A stretch of 64,000 nucleotides of DNA, taken from the NCBI RefSeq assembly GCF_000759025.1, contig NZ_JPOS01000012.1:62001-126000 (forward strand), given 5' to 3'. Of this stretch, positions 9,316-18,281 are shown piece by piece. A program made the position numbers and the translations under genes. The notes under the pieces were generated by a model. It was not told the DNA's origin. It worked only from the letters and a program-made list of their open reading frames with translations, and did not search any database. How positions within the stretch are numbered: position 1 is the first letter of the stretch; each line of letters opens with the position of its first letter. Source of the stretch: Phaeodactylibacter xiamenensis. Its GTDB lineage: Bacteria > Bacteroidota > Bacteroidia > Chitinophagales > Saprospiraceae.

Positions 9316-11990
9316 TGTTCGGGATTTTTTCGCGTTTCGTTATTGGTTTGGGTACAGTCTTCGTCAAGGTCAAAAAGGGAAAGTTTTGGGGCATTTTGCT
9401 CAGGCAGTACCACCTTGAGCTCTACCCGACGGTCAGTTGCCGCCGCGATATTATACTTTCCGTCTTCATCTCCTCCCGGTACATTTCCACTGGCTTTGGA
9501 CTCGCCCAGGGGCTGCGGGAGGATCCGCACTTTAGCATCTGAGCCTTGAGGTCCCATCAGGTCACCAAGTATTACACCATTAAACTCTTGTTTCTCCATG
9601 TATTCCTGAATGCACTGTATCCGCCGTAGCGCAAGGCTGTCATTGTAAATTTTGTTGCCCCGGGCACTACAGAGACCTTGTATTTCAACCTGAATATGCT
9701 GGTCTGCCTCAAGTTCAGCAGCTGCCACAATCAATGTTTTGGACAGCTCAATCAGTGCATCCCTGCCTTCTTCAATATCTCTTTCAAAGAAGAGGCGGAT
9801 CCGGCTTTGTACTGTATCCCTGTCGGGGTTGTTCTCAAAGTAGGTGGTGGCTAAAGCCAGATATTCATCGATGGCGTCATCAAAGGACTGATCTGTAACG
9901 CTTGTATATCCCCTGAAGCCGCCTTCAACACGGCCGGCGCGGTCTGGTTTGTCGTTATGGAAATACACCCGGACCTCCCGGCGCTGATCGGCAGGCAGGG
10001 GTATGTCAATTTCCTGATAGCAAACTTTCTGGCACTGCGTTTTGGGGAAGTAAATGCCTTCAAGCGTATCTGGGTATAAAGTGACAACTCCGGGAAGCAC
10101 CCCCGGAATGGTGCGCTCAGCAGAATCCACTGAAATACCAATATTATAAGCCCGATCAAAAGCCAGCCGGTAAAGGCCAGACTGCCCTTCGACTGTACTG
10201 AGGAGATTGCCGCTCTGGTCTTCAACGGTAACATCGCCAATTTCAATTAACTCTCCATCCAGAAAGAAACCCGTGGAAACCGCCAACTCCACATAATCAG
10301 GCAGCAGATTTATAATGACACTAGCGGTCTGAGCCGTATCGAAGTGGGCAAGCCTCAGGTCAATAACAGTATCCATCATGGCTCCAATAGATGGGTTGGA
10401 AGCAATCACCCGGTACTGCCGGTATTGCCTGACAGCCAGCGTTTCCGCTATATCATCCATCGTGGCCGTATTGAGCAGGGTATCCAACTGCCGACAATCT
10501 GAAATATCAATTACTTTCAGCTGTGTCTCCTTGTACCCTCTGGGTTTTTGGTCGCACTGTATGACTTCTACGTACAGTTCCCGGTCCAGCTTTCTCTGCC
10601 CGGTAAATATATCCTGGCAGCAGGCATCAATAGCTTCATCAAAGCGCCTTGACCGCGGCCGGTCAGAAGACAAATATACAGTGCTACCTTCCCCGGAAGC
10701 AAAGAAGTACATATCATTGAAGCCAGAGTTGTAAGGTGCGCCCAGGTTGTCCGGCTGCGACCAGCCCTCCTCCGTTTTCAGCGATTTAAACAAATCATAC
10801 AACCCATAGCCCGGAGGGGCATCAGAGCTAAAGTACAGTGTACTGGACAACTGATGATAAAAGGGCGTGGATTCATTCCATTGAGAGTTTACTGGTTCAC
10901 CAAGGTTGGTGATAGTACCTGCAACCCCTGAGGACTCATCGAAGCCTGCCTGCCAGATATCCAGCCCACCCAGCGTACCGGTACGGTCAGAAACGAAGTA
11001 AAGCACTACGGCATCTGTAGCACAGTCATAACCAAAGGCAGGCTGTGTGGTCGTAAAACCACCGCCCTGATTAATGTCCATCAGCTGTGGGTCTCCCCAA
11101 ATGCCGGGACCTTGTGACTGCCGCTTGTAGAGCTTACAAAGAATCGAGTCTTCGACTGATTCGCAAACAGAGAAGACCATCCATTTACCGGAAGGGCTTA
11201 TGGCCCGGTGAAGGGTGAACTGGTCTTCTTTGTTGAATGGTTCGGTAGTTGGGAGAATCGTCAGCAGGGTATCTGTCCCGCCTGTGTCCAACGGAGCAAA
11301 AACGGCCCGTAAATTCTTGGCATAAGTAGTGGACTGCCGCTTTCGCCTTAAGGGGTTACTGTCAAAACGCAGGGAGGAAAAATAAAGGGTATCTCCCTCC
11401 AGGACAGGAGCAAGGTCGGAGTAGCCGGAGTTGATTCTATCGCTTGTCAGCCGGTGCAACGTATCTCTTTCCAGCCAGCCATTACGCTCAATACTATATT
11501 CGACTTTTTCAATGCCAGCGGCGGCAGCTACGCGGTACCGGTTCTGTAAAACCGGGTCTGCGCTTACTATTGAGCTCAATTCGGTTTCCACTTTCTCAAA
11601 GAGTTCTTTGGCAAGTTGGTAATCCGCTTTACGCTCTCCCTTGGACAAGAGCAACTGCGCACGGTAAAAAACGGTACGGGCATAGATGGAATCTATACGG
11701 TTGTTATCCTCAGAGGAAACCATCAGGTTAGCGAAAACCGAATCTGCTTTGGAGAAGTAGTTGAAGCGCTGAGCCGAGAGTCCGTACTGAAAAGCAAGAA
11801 GCCGCTGCGGGCGGCTGTACTTCTCATCATCGTATTCCAATACGACCTCATAGCATTTGAAGGCCGTAAAGTAGTCGCGGTTTTGGTAGGCCTCGTCCCC
11901 GGCTTCAAGCACCTTTTCCAATGACTGGGCCGCTCCCCAAAGAGGCGGGAGCAGAAGCGTCAACAGCAGGGACAACATTTTGATATTCAT
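9312..11990 (-). CDS. OmpA-family protein with TPR-like N-terminus and PD40 beta-propeller
   Basis: An 892-residue envelope protein with a signal peptide (MNIKMLSLLLTLLLPPLWGAAQ region, cleavage after AAQ). Residues 25-150 look like TPR helices (AYQNRDYFTAFKCYE). Residues 185-470 hold PD40 propeller blades (LYFSSLRFDSN, WMVFSVCES, LYFVSDRTGTLGGLDIW, YLSSDRP). Residues about 740-875 form an OmpA-type peptidoglycan-binding domain with VEIQGLCSARGNKIYNDSLALRR and the DRRVELKV end. By family the C-terminus anchors the protein to the cell wall while the propeller acts as a scaffold. It lies between a PorP/SprF gene and the giant adhesin and is coupled to the latter by a 4-bp overlap, so it probably supports export or attachment of that adhesin. 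Confidence 0.9.
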   Translation of the reverse strand: MNIKMLSLLLTLLLPPLWGAAQSLEKVLEAGDEAYQNRDYFTAFKCYEVVLEYDDEKYSRPQRLLAFQYGLSAQRFNYFSKADSVFANLMVSSEDNNRIDSIYARTVFYRAQLLLSKGERKADYQLAKELFEKVETELSSIVSADPVLQNRYRVAAAAGIEKVEYSIERNGWLERDTLHRLTSDRINSGYSDLAPVLEGDTLYFSSLRFDSNPLRRKRQSTTYAKNLRAVFAPLDTGGTDTLLTILPTTEPFNKEDQFTLHRAISPSGKWMVFSVCESVEDSILCKLYKRQSQGPGIWGDPQLMDINQGGGFTTTQPAFGYDCATDAVVLYFVSDRTGTLGGLDIWQAGFDESSGVAGTITNLGEPVNSQWNESTPFYHQLSSTLYFSSDAPPGYGLYDLFKSLKTEEGWSQPDNLGAPYNSGFNDMYFFASGEGSTVYLSSDRPRSRRFDEAIDACCQDIFTGQRKLDRELYVEVIQCDQKPRGYKETQLKVIDISDCRQLDTLLNTATMDDIAETLAVRQYRQYRVIASNPSIGAMMDTVIDLRLAHFDTAQTASVIINLLPDYVELAVSTGFFLDGELIEIGDVTVEDQSGNLLSTVEGQSGLYRLAFDRAYNIGISVDSAERTIPGVLPGVVTLYPDTLEGIYFPKTQCQKVCYQEIDIPLPADQRREVRVYFHNDKPDRAGRVEGGFRGYTSVTDQSFDDAIDEYLALATTYFENNPDRDTVQSRIRLFFERDIEEGRDALIELSKTLIVAAAELEADQHIQVEIQGLCSARGNKIYNDSLALRRIQCIQEYMEKQEFNGVILGDLMGPQGSDAKVRILPQPLGESKASGNVPGGDEDGKYNIAAATDRRVELKVVLPEQNAPKLSLFDLDEDCTQTNNETRKNPEQ

Positions 11991-12312
11991 AAGTCAATAA
12001 TTGTCTTCATCTTTTAAGTAATCAAAGCCAGCCAACCACCTCAATATACAGCAACCGGCTTCTCATAAAATGCAAGCCAGCGTGATGCTTGATGCTGATC
12101 TGGCACACTTGGAGCCTGTAAGCAGATCGCACCACGATTAGGTTCTTTGCAGGTACAATGATGAAACGCCTTAACCATCGTAGTTGGGGGGATGACAGGG
12201 CGCCGGTTGCATTTTGGTCGTTCTTATTATTCCGGCACCGCCGCCTTGCTGAAGACAAGTGCGGCCGGGTTTACTCATAGTACCTGTACAGGCGCAATGC
12301 GCCGTTTTTAGT
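11991..12312. other. Intergenic region between PorP/SprF and OmpA/PD40 genes
   Basis: This 322-bp gap between two minus-strand genes contains no convincing coding sequence; a 78-codon frame at 12022-12258 is rich in Arg and lacks any recognisable pattern. A 5-bp hairpin at 12291-12303 precedes a T-run only in the plus direction, where nothing is transcribed. A separate promoter for the downstream two genes may lie here but no clear -7 box was seen. Confidence 0.35.
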
Positions 12313-13371
12313 TTATAATAATGGACAGAAATAATTGTCCAGGCAAATCTGGCTCAGGGTATAACGCACGGTCAGCTCCCAGCCACCCCGGTTGCGGGTA
12401 GCCACGTCAAAAGCCGAAATATTGATATCATACGAAAACCCTGCAAAGATATCGCCATACTGCATACCAATTGTTGGGTATACCACATCCCCCAGCTCAT
12501 TATTGAAGCGATAGCCACAGCTCAGCTCAAGGGCAGTGACACTCCCGGGGGTCTTATCAAAAAATACCCGCCCGCCAAAATTGGTCAGCCATTCCTTATA
12601 GACACCCTGAAACTGAAAATTCAGGTTAGCGAATACATCAACAATAGGGTCAACCTGCTTATTAGCCAGAATATACGGGCTAATCCGCATGGGCAGCTCT
12701 GCTCTGGGCCCTCTTACCTCATCGAATGCCTGATCCGGCCGGTTGAGGTGAAAAACACCTACACCTATGTCTATGGAAGACCGGTTTTTGAGGGTATTTA
12801 CGATCTCACAATTGCTGAAGTCCTGAATGCGCAGATTGATACCCGCGCTAAAATCTGCGAAGTCGTTTTGAAGATTTTGAAAAATTTCGTTGCTGGGCAG
12901 ATTAGAGTTACCGCCACTTATGGTGGGGTCGTATTGATTATCAAACAGCAAAGGGTTGATATCAAAATCTCTGCGGGCAATTCCTGACTGGGCGCCGGCA
13001 GTGATGAACACCTTTTCGGCCAGCCGGTGCGTGTAGGAAAGATTAAAATTAAGATTGGTATTTTGCAGCCGGGCCAGTCCTGCACGATCGTAATTGAAGG
13101 AAGCACCAACGGCCCAGAATCCATTTCTCATCTGGTTACGGTTAGGCAACTTCACATCCGCGCTGGCAGAAAACGTCAGGTAATTCACAGGTACTGTCCG
13201 CCACTGCTGCCTCGAGTTACTGATTGCTCGAAACTTCCCCCTGAATATACCGGTGAGCCCCGGATTGGTCGTGGCCGGCGCATATCCGAACTGAGAATAG
13301 TGGATATCCTGAGCGTTGACCCCGGGAATAGCCCAAAGGGCTAAAAACGCAACGTATAGTAACTTTCTCAA
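12313..13371 (-). CDS. PorP/SprF family type IX secretion outer-membrane protein
   Basis: A 352-residue protein with signal peptide (cleavage after GVNAQ) followed at once by DIHYSQFGYAPATTNPGLTG in near-family form: the DIHFSQF...P...NPA.TG opening is diagnostic of PorP/SprF. The rest alternates short beta strands typical of a 14-stranded outer-membrane barrel and ends in an aromatic-rich C-terminus (DNYFCPLL). Family knowledge: PorP of Porphyromonas and SprF of Flavobacterium are barrels; SprF is needed to export its neighbour adhesin SprB, and type B tails tend to be encoded next to such partners. Here the two genes downstream are an OmpA/PD40 protein and a type B-tailed giant, so this is probably their dedicated export or attachment partner. 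Confidence 0.92.
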   Translation of the reverse strand: MRKLLYVAFLALWAIPGVNAQDIHYSQFGYAPATTNPGLTGIFRGKFRAISNSRQQWRTVPVNYLTFSASADVKLPNRNQMRNGFWAVGASFNYDRAGLARLQNTNLNFNLSYTHRLAEKVFITAGAQSGIARRDFDINPLLFDNQYDPTISGGNSNLPSNEIFQNLQNDFADFSAGINLRIQDFSNCEIVNTLKNRSSIDIGVGVFHLNRPDQAFDEVRGPRAELPMRISPYILANKQVDPIVDVFANLNFQFQGVYKEWLTNFGGRVFFDKTPGSVTALELSCGYRFNNELGDVVYPTIGMQYGDIFAGFSYDINISAFDVATRNRGGWELTVRYTLSQICLDNYFCPLL

Positions 13372-14463
13372 AATGGACCGTTTTTAACTTAGTTTAATTC
13401 TTTTTCATCACGCTTGGGGGGCTGAGCATTCCACTATGAGTGCCGTATGTAAGCTAGTCAGCACATAAACACTCATAAATATGTACCGGCAACAGGAAGG
13501 CAGGAAGCTCCAAACCACCCAATCATCCGTAAAAAAGCTGCTATTATTCCGGGTCCGTGCCCAATATACAGAAAAGAATCCGCTAGTGCTTTGTTAATGC
13601 TAAAACAACGGGCAATCTGTGATATCTTTTTGACAGAAACCGCGGCAGGCAGCTATTCAGAAGTATCGGTGCGCGGAAAGCTCGTACCCGAGCAGCTCAA
13701 CGGAGAAAACCAACGGCCTTTTCCGAAGAATCCAGTTTTCCGGCAGTTTATGCTGTACAGCAAACGGACAGGCACCCGCCCATTCACTTAGAGGAGCCAT
13801 GCGCTCAACAGCACAAAACCTGCTTAAGCCATAATCCACTTCGCCTGCCTGCTTTGCAGATCGTAACAGGACCACTTAACTTGTATATCATGAGGGGGGA
13901 ATTCTTTTGGCAGGAACTTTAGCCTGCCAATACAAAATAGAAATACGAGCAGAGGGCTATTTCGTTACATAAAACCCTAATATAATTAAAAATATTTCAG
14001 TTTGTCACTTGTTTTTTTGGCAGTATTGCTTTGGTTTTACTAACTTTATCCTATAACTGCAAAGATACCTTATCTCATTTTTTCAATCACTATGTAACAT
14101 TTTGGGCCTCGTGCCCGTTAGCCACTAAGTTTTTCCAAAGGAAACGGCGGTGCACTTCTGTACCTAAGAATCCTGGTAAAAACCTTAGATATATTTTTTT
14201 CTAAATTGAACTTGTTTTTATTAGAAAAAAAGTTATATCTTGTGACTAAATTCGAATATAGAGAATCCCAATCTCTAGATTCGAGAAAGTAAAGGGGTGA
14301 CGCCCTTTATTCCCAATATCCTAAATTTTGTTCTTCGTTTGACGCCTTTTAGGATGGGGTTTCTTCAATTAGTTTCCCAGCTTTTGAAAGTAACTCCAGC
14401 CTTACGTAACCTAAGGTATTTCCCATACCCCGGTTATTTACCAACTTCAAAACTTCATTAGGC
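13372..14463. other. 1.1-kb intergenic region without a recognised gene
   Basis: Divergent promoters for the PorP/SprF gene (leftward) and the beta-helix gene (rightward) must lie here. Two short frames (13591-13791 plus, 13657-13875 minus) have no recognisable pattern and overlap each other, so neither is called. The part from about 13960 to 14260 is clearly AT-rich, and 14251-14355 contains three consecutive inverted repeats, listed separately. No tRNA or known riboswitch pattern was recognised. Confidence 0.4.
14251..14355 (+). promoter_or_regulatory. Three consecutive stem-loops in the leader of the beta-helix gene
   Basis: Stem 1 pairs 14253-14265 with 14271-14283 (one mismatch, CGAATaTAGAGA core). 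Stem 2 pairs AAAGGG 14291-14296 with CCCTTT 14303-14308. Stem 3 pairs ATCCTAAA 14318-14325 with TTTAGGAT 14348-14355 around a 22-nt loop. They lie 110-210 nt upstream of the GTG start at 14464. They could be a structured 5' UTR, a small RNA or the remnant of a mobile element end; no known riboswitch class was recognised. Confidence 0.4.
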
Positions 14464-15459
14464 GTGAAACAAGTAACATTTTTACTCATCATGGTCATGG
14501 CTATGGGCCAGCTACATGCGGGGAATATTTTCTTCGTAAAGCAAAATAGCCAAGGAAATGGTACGTCCTGGACGGACGCATTCGGCTCCCTTCAACAAGC
14601 ATTGGAAGTTGCCAGGGCAGGTGATGCCATTTGGGTAGCTAAAGGCGAGTACTTCACAACTTCAGGTAACAACCGTAACCTGTATTTCAAAATTAAGGAT
14701 GGTGTGAAGCTGTACGGAGGTTTCGCAGGTACCGAGTCTTCTCTTGCACAGCGCAATATTGGCGCAAACCGTACGATCCTCAGCGGTGAGATTGGCACCT
14801 CTTCACTTGAGGATAATGCCTACACCGTTGTCTTCACGGAGAATGTCAGCTCAAACACGGTTGTGGATGGCTTCATTATTACAGGCGGAACCGCAAATGT
14901 CGAGCAGGATGGTTCGAGCCGGGTTAAGGAATCTTGTGGTGCCGGCTGGTATAACCTGGCAAACGGTGCTCACTCTTCTCCGGTCATCCGTAACTGCAAA
15001 TTCGTCGACAACAAAGCCCGCGAAGGCGCTGGCATGTACAATCTTGCTATCAATGGCGGAGAATGCAGCCCAACCATCGAAAAATCTCAATTCATTCAAA
15101 ATACTGCAGCCCTTGATGGCGGTGCAATTTACAACGGCACACTGGGCGCAAAAAGTAAAGCCGCTCCAAAGCTGACCAATGTTCAATTTGAATACAACAT
15201 CGCCACCTATGGAGGCGGAATGATGAATCATGCCCATGACGGGCAGGTAGCTCCGCTTGTAAAGCAATGCCGTTTTATCTCCAACAAGGCGCACTTTCAG
15301 GGTGCAGGTGTTTACAACGACTATAAAGGAGAGGGTTCTTCCAAAGCAGTCATGATTGCCTGCGTATTGCAGAAAAATCTTTCTTCCATTGGTGAGCCTG
15401 TTAGCAGCCGTACCGGCTCTTTCAAAGGTGGCTCCATCAGCAGCAACGGACTTCGTTAA
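14464..15459 (+). CDS. Secreted parallel beta-helix protein (pectate-lyase-like fold)
   Basis: A 331-residue protein starting at GTG, with a signal peptide (LLIMVMAMGQLHAG). The segment GTSWTDAFGSLQQALEVARAGDAIWVAKGEY is the standard opening of choice-of-anchor/DUF1565-type beta-helix proteins (seen as GTSWTDAF and AGDAIWVAKGEY). It is followed by LYGGFAGTE, DGFIITGG and at least four rungs of the form PxIxNCxFxxNxAxxGxGxYN (residues about 175-290), typical of right-handed beta helices also found in polymorphic outer-membrane proteins. Such proteins bind or cleave polysaccharides or act as adhesins, but no catalytic residues are recognised. It has no visible T9SS tail, so it may stay periplasmic or be surface-exposed another way. 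It is monocistronic, closed by a very strong terminator. Confidence 0.8.
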   Translation: MKQVTFLLIMVMAMGQLHAGNIFFVKQNSQGNGTSWTDAFGSLQQALEVARAGDAIWVAKGEYFTTSGNNRNLYFKIKDGVKLYGGFAGTESSLAQRNIGANRTILSGEIGTSSLEDNAYTVVFTENVSSNTVVDGFIITGGTANVEQDGSSRVKESCGAGWYNLANGAHSSPVIRNCKFVDNKAREGAGMYNLAINGGECSPTIEKSQFIQNTAALDGGAIYNGTLGAKSKAAPKLTNVQFEYNIATYGGGMMNHAHDGQVAPLVKQCRFISNKAHFQGAGVYNDYKGEGSSKAVMIACVLQKNLSSIGEPVSSRTGSFKGGSISSNGLR

Positions 15460-15541
15460 ACAAATAAGTATAACGTATTTTGGTCCTTTACTCTGCTAAA
15501 TACTATACAAAGCAGATAAATGACTTCGAAGCCTAATGATA

Positions 15542-15578
15542 GAAACAGGGGGTTTGCGCTTTGCAAACCCCCTGTTTC
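15542..15578 (+). terminator. Strong Rho-independent terminator
   Basis: A perfect 16-bp stem, 15542-15557 with 15563-15578, with loop GCTTT and core ACAGGGGGTTTGC, followed by ATTTTA. It lies 82 bp after the beta-helix gene. Confidence 0.9.
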
Positions 15579-16248
15579 ATTTTATACCTGACCTTTCGTT
15601 CGGCGCCTCACTTTTGCACTTCCTCTATCCGTACTCTTCCTTTGACTTCAGGCAGGTTTCAATGTCACAAATCACTCCATCTATTCATTTTATAATCTTT
15701 TTAATATAAGATATTGTCATTTGAATAAAATGGATGCGAACGGAACTGAGCGTTAAAAATGAAAAAGCAGGATTCCGATCGCAACCTAAACCAAGGCGGC
15801 GTCGTACATATAAAAAAACGTTCGATATAAAATTTTTAAATAACTGTTGCCGTTACTGTAACAGTTATTCCAAAAACCGACACGATGAAGCCTGCTAAGC
15901 ATGCTGTCACAACTGGCAGAAACATATCTTTCCTGATACCTTTCCTGAATCTTGCTTCCTTTTGGAAGAGTAAGCTTCTTTTGTATGCCATATCGCCCCC
16001 TCCTGATAAGTAAAATGGGGCTGACCTGGCTTAACGGGCGTGTTGATAAAAATACAGAACACATACGTATCAAGGTGGCGCATGCTGCCGGTATGGCTCT
16101 GATTTGAAGTACGCCCGGCTGCTGCAAACCCGTGGAGGGATTGATAGCCTACAGGGTAGCCTGTCCCACTACCTTTAGCAGCCCCTACTTACAGCAAATT
16201 CAGTATCGGAAAAAAGCATTCATCATAACCCAAAGCAAGTAACAAATC
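15579..16248. other. 670-bp intergenic region before the MORN-caspase gene
   Basis: No recognisable gene; a 113-codon minus-strand frame at 15786-16127 matches nothing known to me and begins in low-complexity sequence. A perfect 8-bp inverted repeat, TAACTGTT 15841-15848 with AACAGTTA 15860-15867, sits in an AT-rich stretch and could be an operator or a small hairpin. The promoter of the MORN-caspase gene should be here. Confidence 0.35.
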
Positions 16249-18207
16249 ATGAGACGAAACACATTTACAATTATTGTCTTGGCAGTCTTCTGGAGCGTGC
16301 ATTCGCTCTATGCCCAAACCTGTATAGAAGGAGACTGCGAGAATGGAGAAGGGACGTTGATTCTTGAAAATGGCATCAAGTACGTTGGCCAATTTCAAAA
16401 CGGAGCCTATAATGGTGTTGGTATATGCTACTGGCCCAATGGTGGTGGCCGGTACGAAGGCGAATGGAAAGATAACCTGCCTCATGGCAAAGGCTCCCGC
16501 CTCTTGAGTACGGGCAAAAGACAGGTAGGCTGGTTTGAGAAGGGTATCTTTCAGGGGCATTCCAAACCCGGTGAAGGTATACAAGCCAAGGGCAGTGATT
16601 ACCACATCGACCGGTATTCGGTGGGGTGCATTTCCGGCACCTGCGAAAACGGACGGGGCGTCTACGTTTACAGCAACAAAGCTATGTATACGGGGTGGTT
16701 CCGGAATGGCAACCGGGACGGGCAGGGCATTTGCCACTACCCCAATGGAAACACCTACGAAGGCGACTGGAAAAACGGTCATCCACATGGTTATGGCACT
16801 ATGACTTATGCCAACGGACAAGAGTGTTATGGACAATGGGAGAATGGCCGATCTGTTGAAGGGTGCCAAAACACCATGAAAGCAGGCAATGAGGTACAGT
16901 CCGGTTGTGTTTCAGGCAACTGTGTTAATGGAAAAGGGCGTATCGTTTACCTTGACCGCTCCGAATACGAAGGGTGGTTTAATAAAGGCAAGCCTAACGG
17001 CCGGGGCGTCATGTACCGGGCCAATGGCAACCGTTATGTTGGAGAATTCAAAAACGGATTCTACCATGGGGAAGGCGTGCTTTACCGCCCCAATCAACCT
17101 GCACTGGAAGGCCAGTGGATGGATGGTGAATTCATTGGTCATCAGAACCCAGTTTCAAAAGGATGTATTTCGGGAGACTGCCGCAACGGCACAGGCACCT
17201 ATATCTTTAAAAACGACAATAAATACACTGGCACTTTTAGAGATGGGTATCCTCATGGAAAAGGTACCATTATCTACGCCAATGGGGAGCGCTACGAAGG
17301 TGAACTTAAAATGGGCTACCTCAGCGGGCACGGTGTGCTGTTTACCAACACAGGCGAACAGAGGTCCGGTATCTGGCATAACGGCGAGCTGGTGCGGGAA
17401 AAGGTAGAGGCACAAACGCCCTCTCCTGAGGCATTACCATCGCCCCGCATACCTGCATCCGGGAATAAAAACCCGGAGCTCGAGGTGTTCGCTGTTGTGA
17501 TTGGCATTTCCACCTACACCCATATGCCTCCACTCAATTATACGGATGACGATGCTTACCAAATGTATGCATTTTTGAAAAGTCCGGAAGGGGGAGCCTT
17601 AGACGATGACCACATCAGTATTCTTATTGATGAAGCAGCCACACTCAACCGCATAAAGTACACCATGGAAGAGGTCTACAGCCGGGCCGGGCCTGAAGAC
17701 CTGATCATGCTTTATTATTCCGGCCATGGTTATGACGATGCTTTCCTGCCCATAGACTTCAATGGCTTCCGCAATAAATTATTCCACAAGGAAATTATTG
17801 GCATCCTGGAGCGCAGCCCGGCCAAGTACAAGCTTTGTATTGCCGACGCCTGTTACAGTGGTGGACTGATGGCAGCCAAAGGCGGAGCCCCCAGTCAGCT
17901 TACTCAGGATTTCTACGACCGGCTCGCAGAAGCGGCCCCCGGTACTGCGCTGATCATGTCTTCCAAGTCCAATGAGACCTCTCTGGAGGCCAAAGGCTTG
18001 CGGCAGGGTGTATTTAGCCACTATCTGATTCGCGGGCTAAAGGGAGAAGCTGATCAGAACGGAGACCGCTATGTGGATATTTCTGAGCTTTTCCGCTTCG
18101 TAAGCCAAAATGTGCAAAATTACACCGGCTCCAAACAATCACCGATGATAGAAGGAGACTACGACCGGGAGATGCCGGTTTCCATCCGCCGGACTAACGG
18201 AAATTAA
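16249..18207 (+). CDS. Secreted MORN-repeat protein with C-terminal caspase-like (C14) peptidase
   Basis: A 652-residue protein with a signal peptide (cleavage after LYAQ). Residues 24-385 contain four modules of about 90 residues, each opening with a cysteine pair: CIEGDC (about 24), CISGTC (127), CVSGNC (219), CISGDC (305), followed by NGxG and MORN repeats of the type YxGxFxNGxxxGxGxxxYxNGxxYEGxW. After a Pro-rich linker, residues 410-645 form a caspase-fold domain: FAVVIGIS is strand 1, YYSGHG carries the catalytic His493 and IADACYSGG the catalytic Cys535. Bacterial metacaspases (orthocaspases) of this type cut after basic residues. MORN repeats are usually membrane-binding or scaffold elements. 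Export with paired cysteines suggests disulfide-stabilised modules outside the cytoplasm. No T9SS tail is visible. Substrate unknown. Confidence 0.9.
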   Translation: MRRNTFTIIVLAVFWSVHSLYAQTCIEGDCENGEGTLILENGIKYVGQFQNGAYNGVGICYWPNGGGRYEGEWKDNLPHGKGSRLLSTGKRQVGWFEKGIFQGHSKPGEGIQAKGSDYHIDRYSVGCISGTCENGRGVYVYSNKAMYTGWFRNGNRDGQGICHYPNGNTYEGDWKNGHPHGYGTMTYANGQECYGQWENGRSVEGCQNTMKAGNEVQSGCVSGNCVNGKGRIVYLDRSEYEGWFNKGKPNGRGVMYRANGNRYVGEFKNGFYHGEGVLYRPNQPALEGQWMDGEFIGHQNPVSKGCISGDCRNGTGTYIFKNDNKYTGTFRDGYPHGKGTIIYANGERYEGELKMGYLSGHGVLFTNTGEQRSGIWHNGELVREKVEAQTPSPEALPSPRIPASGNKNPELEVFAVVIGISTYTHMPPLNYTDDDAYQMYAFLKSPEGGALDDDHISILIDEAATLNRIKYTMEEVYSRAGPEDLIMLYYSGHGYDDAFLPIDFNGFRNKLFHKEIIGILERSPAKYKLCIADACYSGGLMAAKGGAPSQLTQDFYDRLAEAAPGTALIMSSKSNETSLEAKGLRQGVFSHYLIRGLKGEADQNGDRYVDISELFRFVSQNVQNYTGSKQSPMIEGDYDREMPVSIRRTNGN

Positions 18208-18234
18208 GCTTAAATCAGACGATATAAATACTTT

Positions 18235-18264
18235 CTGCCGGGGGGGATATAAACCGCCCGGCAG
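18235..18264 (+). terminator. Rho-independent terminator after the MORN-caspase gene
   Basis: Stem CTGCCGGG (18235-18242) with CCCGGCAG (18257-18264), then ATTTTTTATTTT. It ends 17 bp before the next gene, so that gene needs its own initiation or read-through. Confidence 0.85.
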
Positions 18265-18281
18265 ATTTTTTATTTTGGGGC

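Noticed and set aside
12022-12258. 78-codon minus-strand frame between PorP/SprF and OmpA/PD40 genes
   Set aside because: Arg-rich composition with no family pattern; likely chance.
12291-12303. Hairpin GGCGC-AAT-GCGCC before a T-run
   Set aside because: The T-run is on the plus side, where no gene ends; it cannot terminate the minus-strand PorP/SprF gene.
13591-13875. Two overlapping short frames on opposite strands in the 1.1-kb gap
   Set aside because: They overlap each other and match nothing; neither has coding character.
15786-16127. 113-codon minus-strand frame
   Set aside because: No recognised motif, mixed composition, located in the likely promoter region of the MORN-caspase gene.
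16189-16869. 226-codon minus-strand frame antisense to the MORN repeats
   Set aside because: Repeat-driven shadow; the plus-strand MORN pattern is regular and preceded by a signal peptide.
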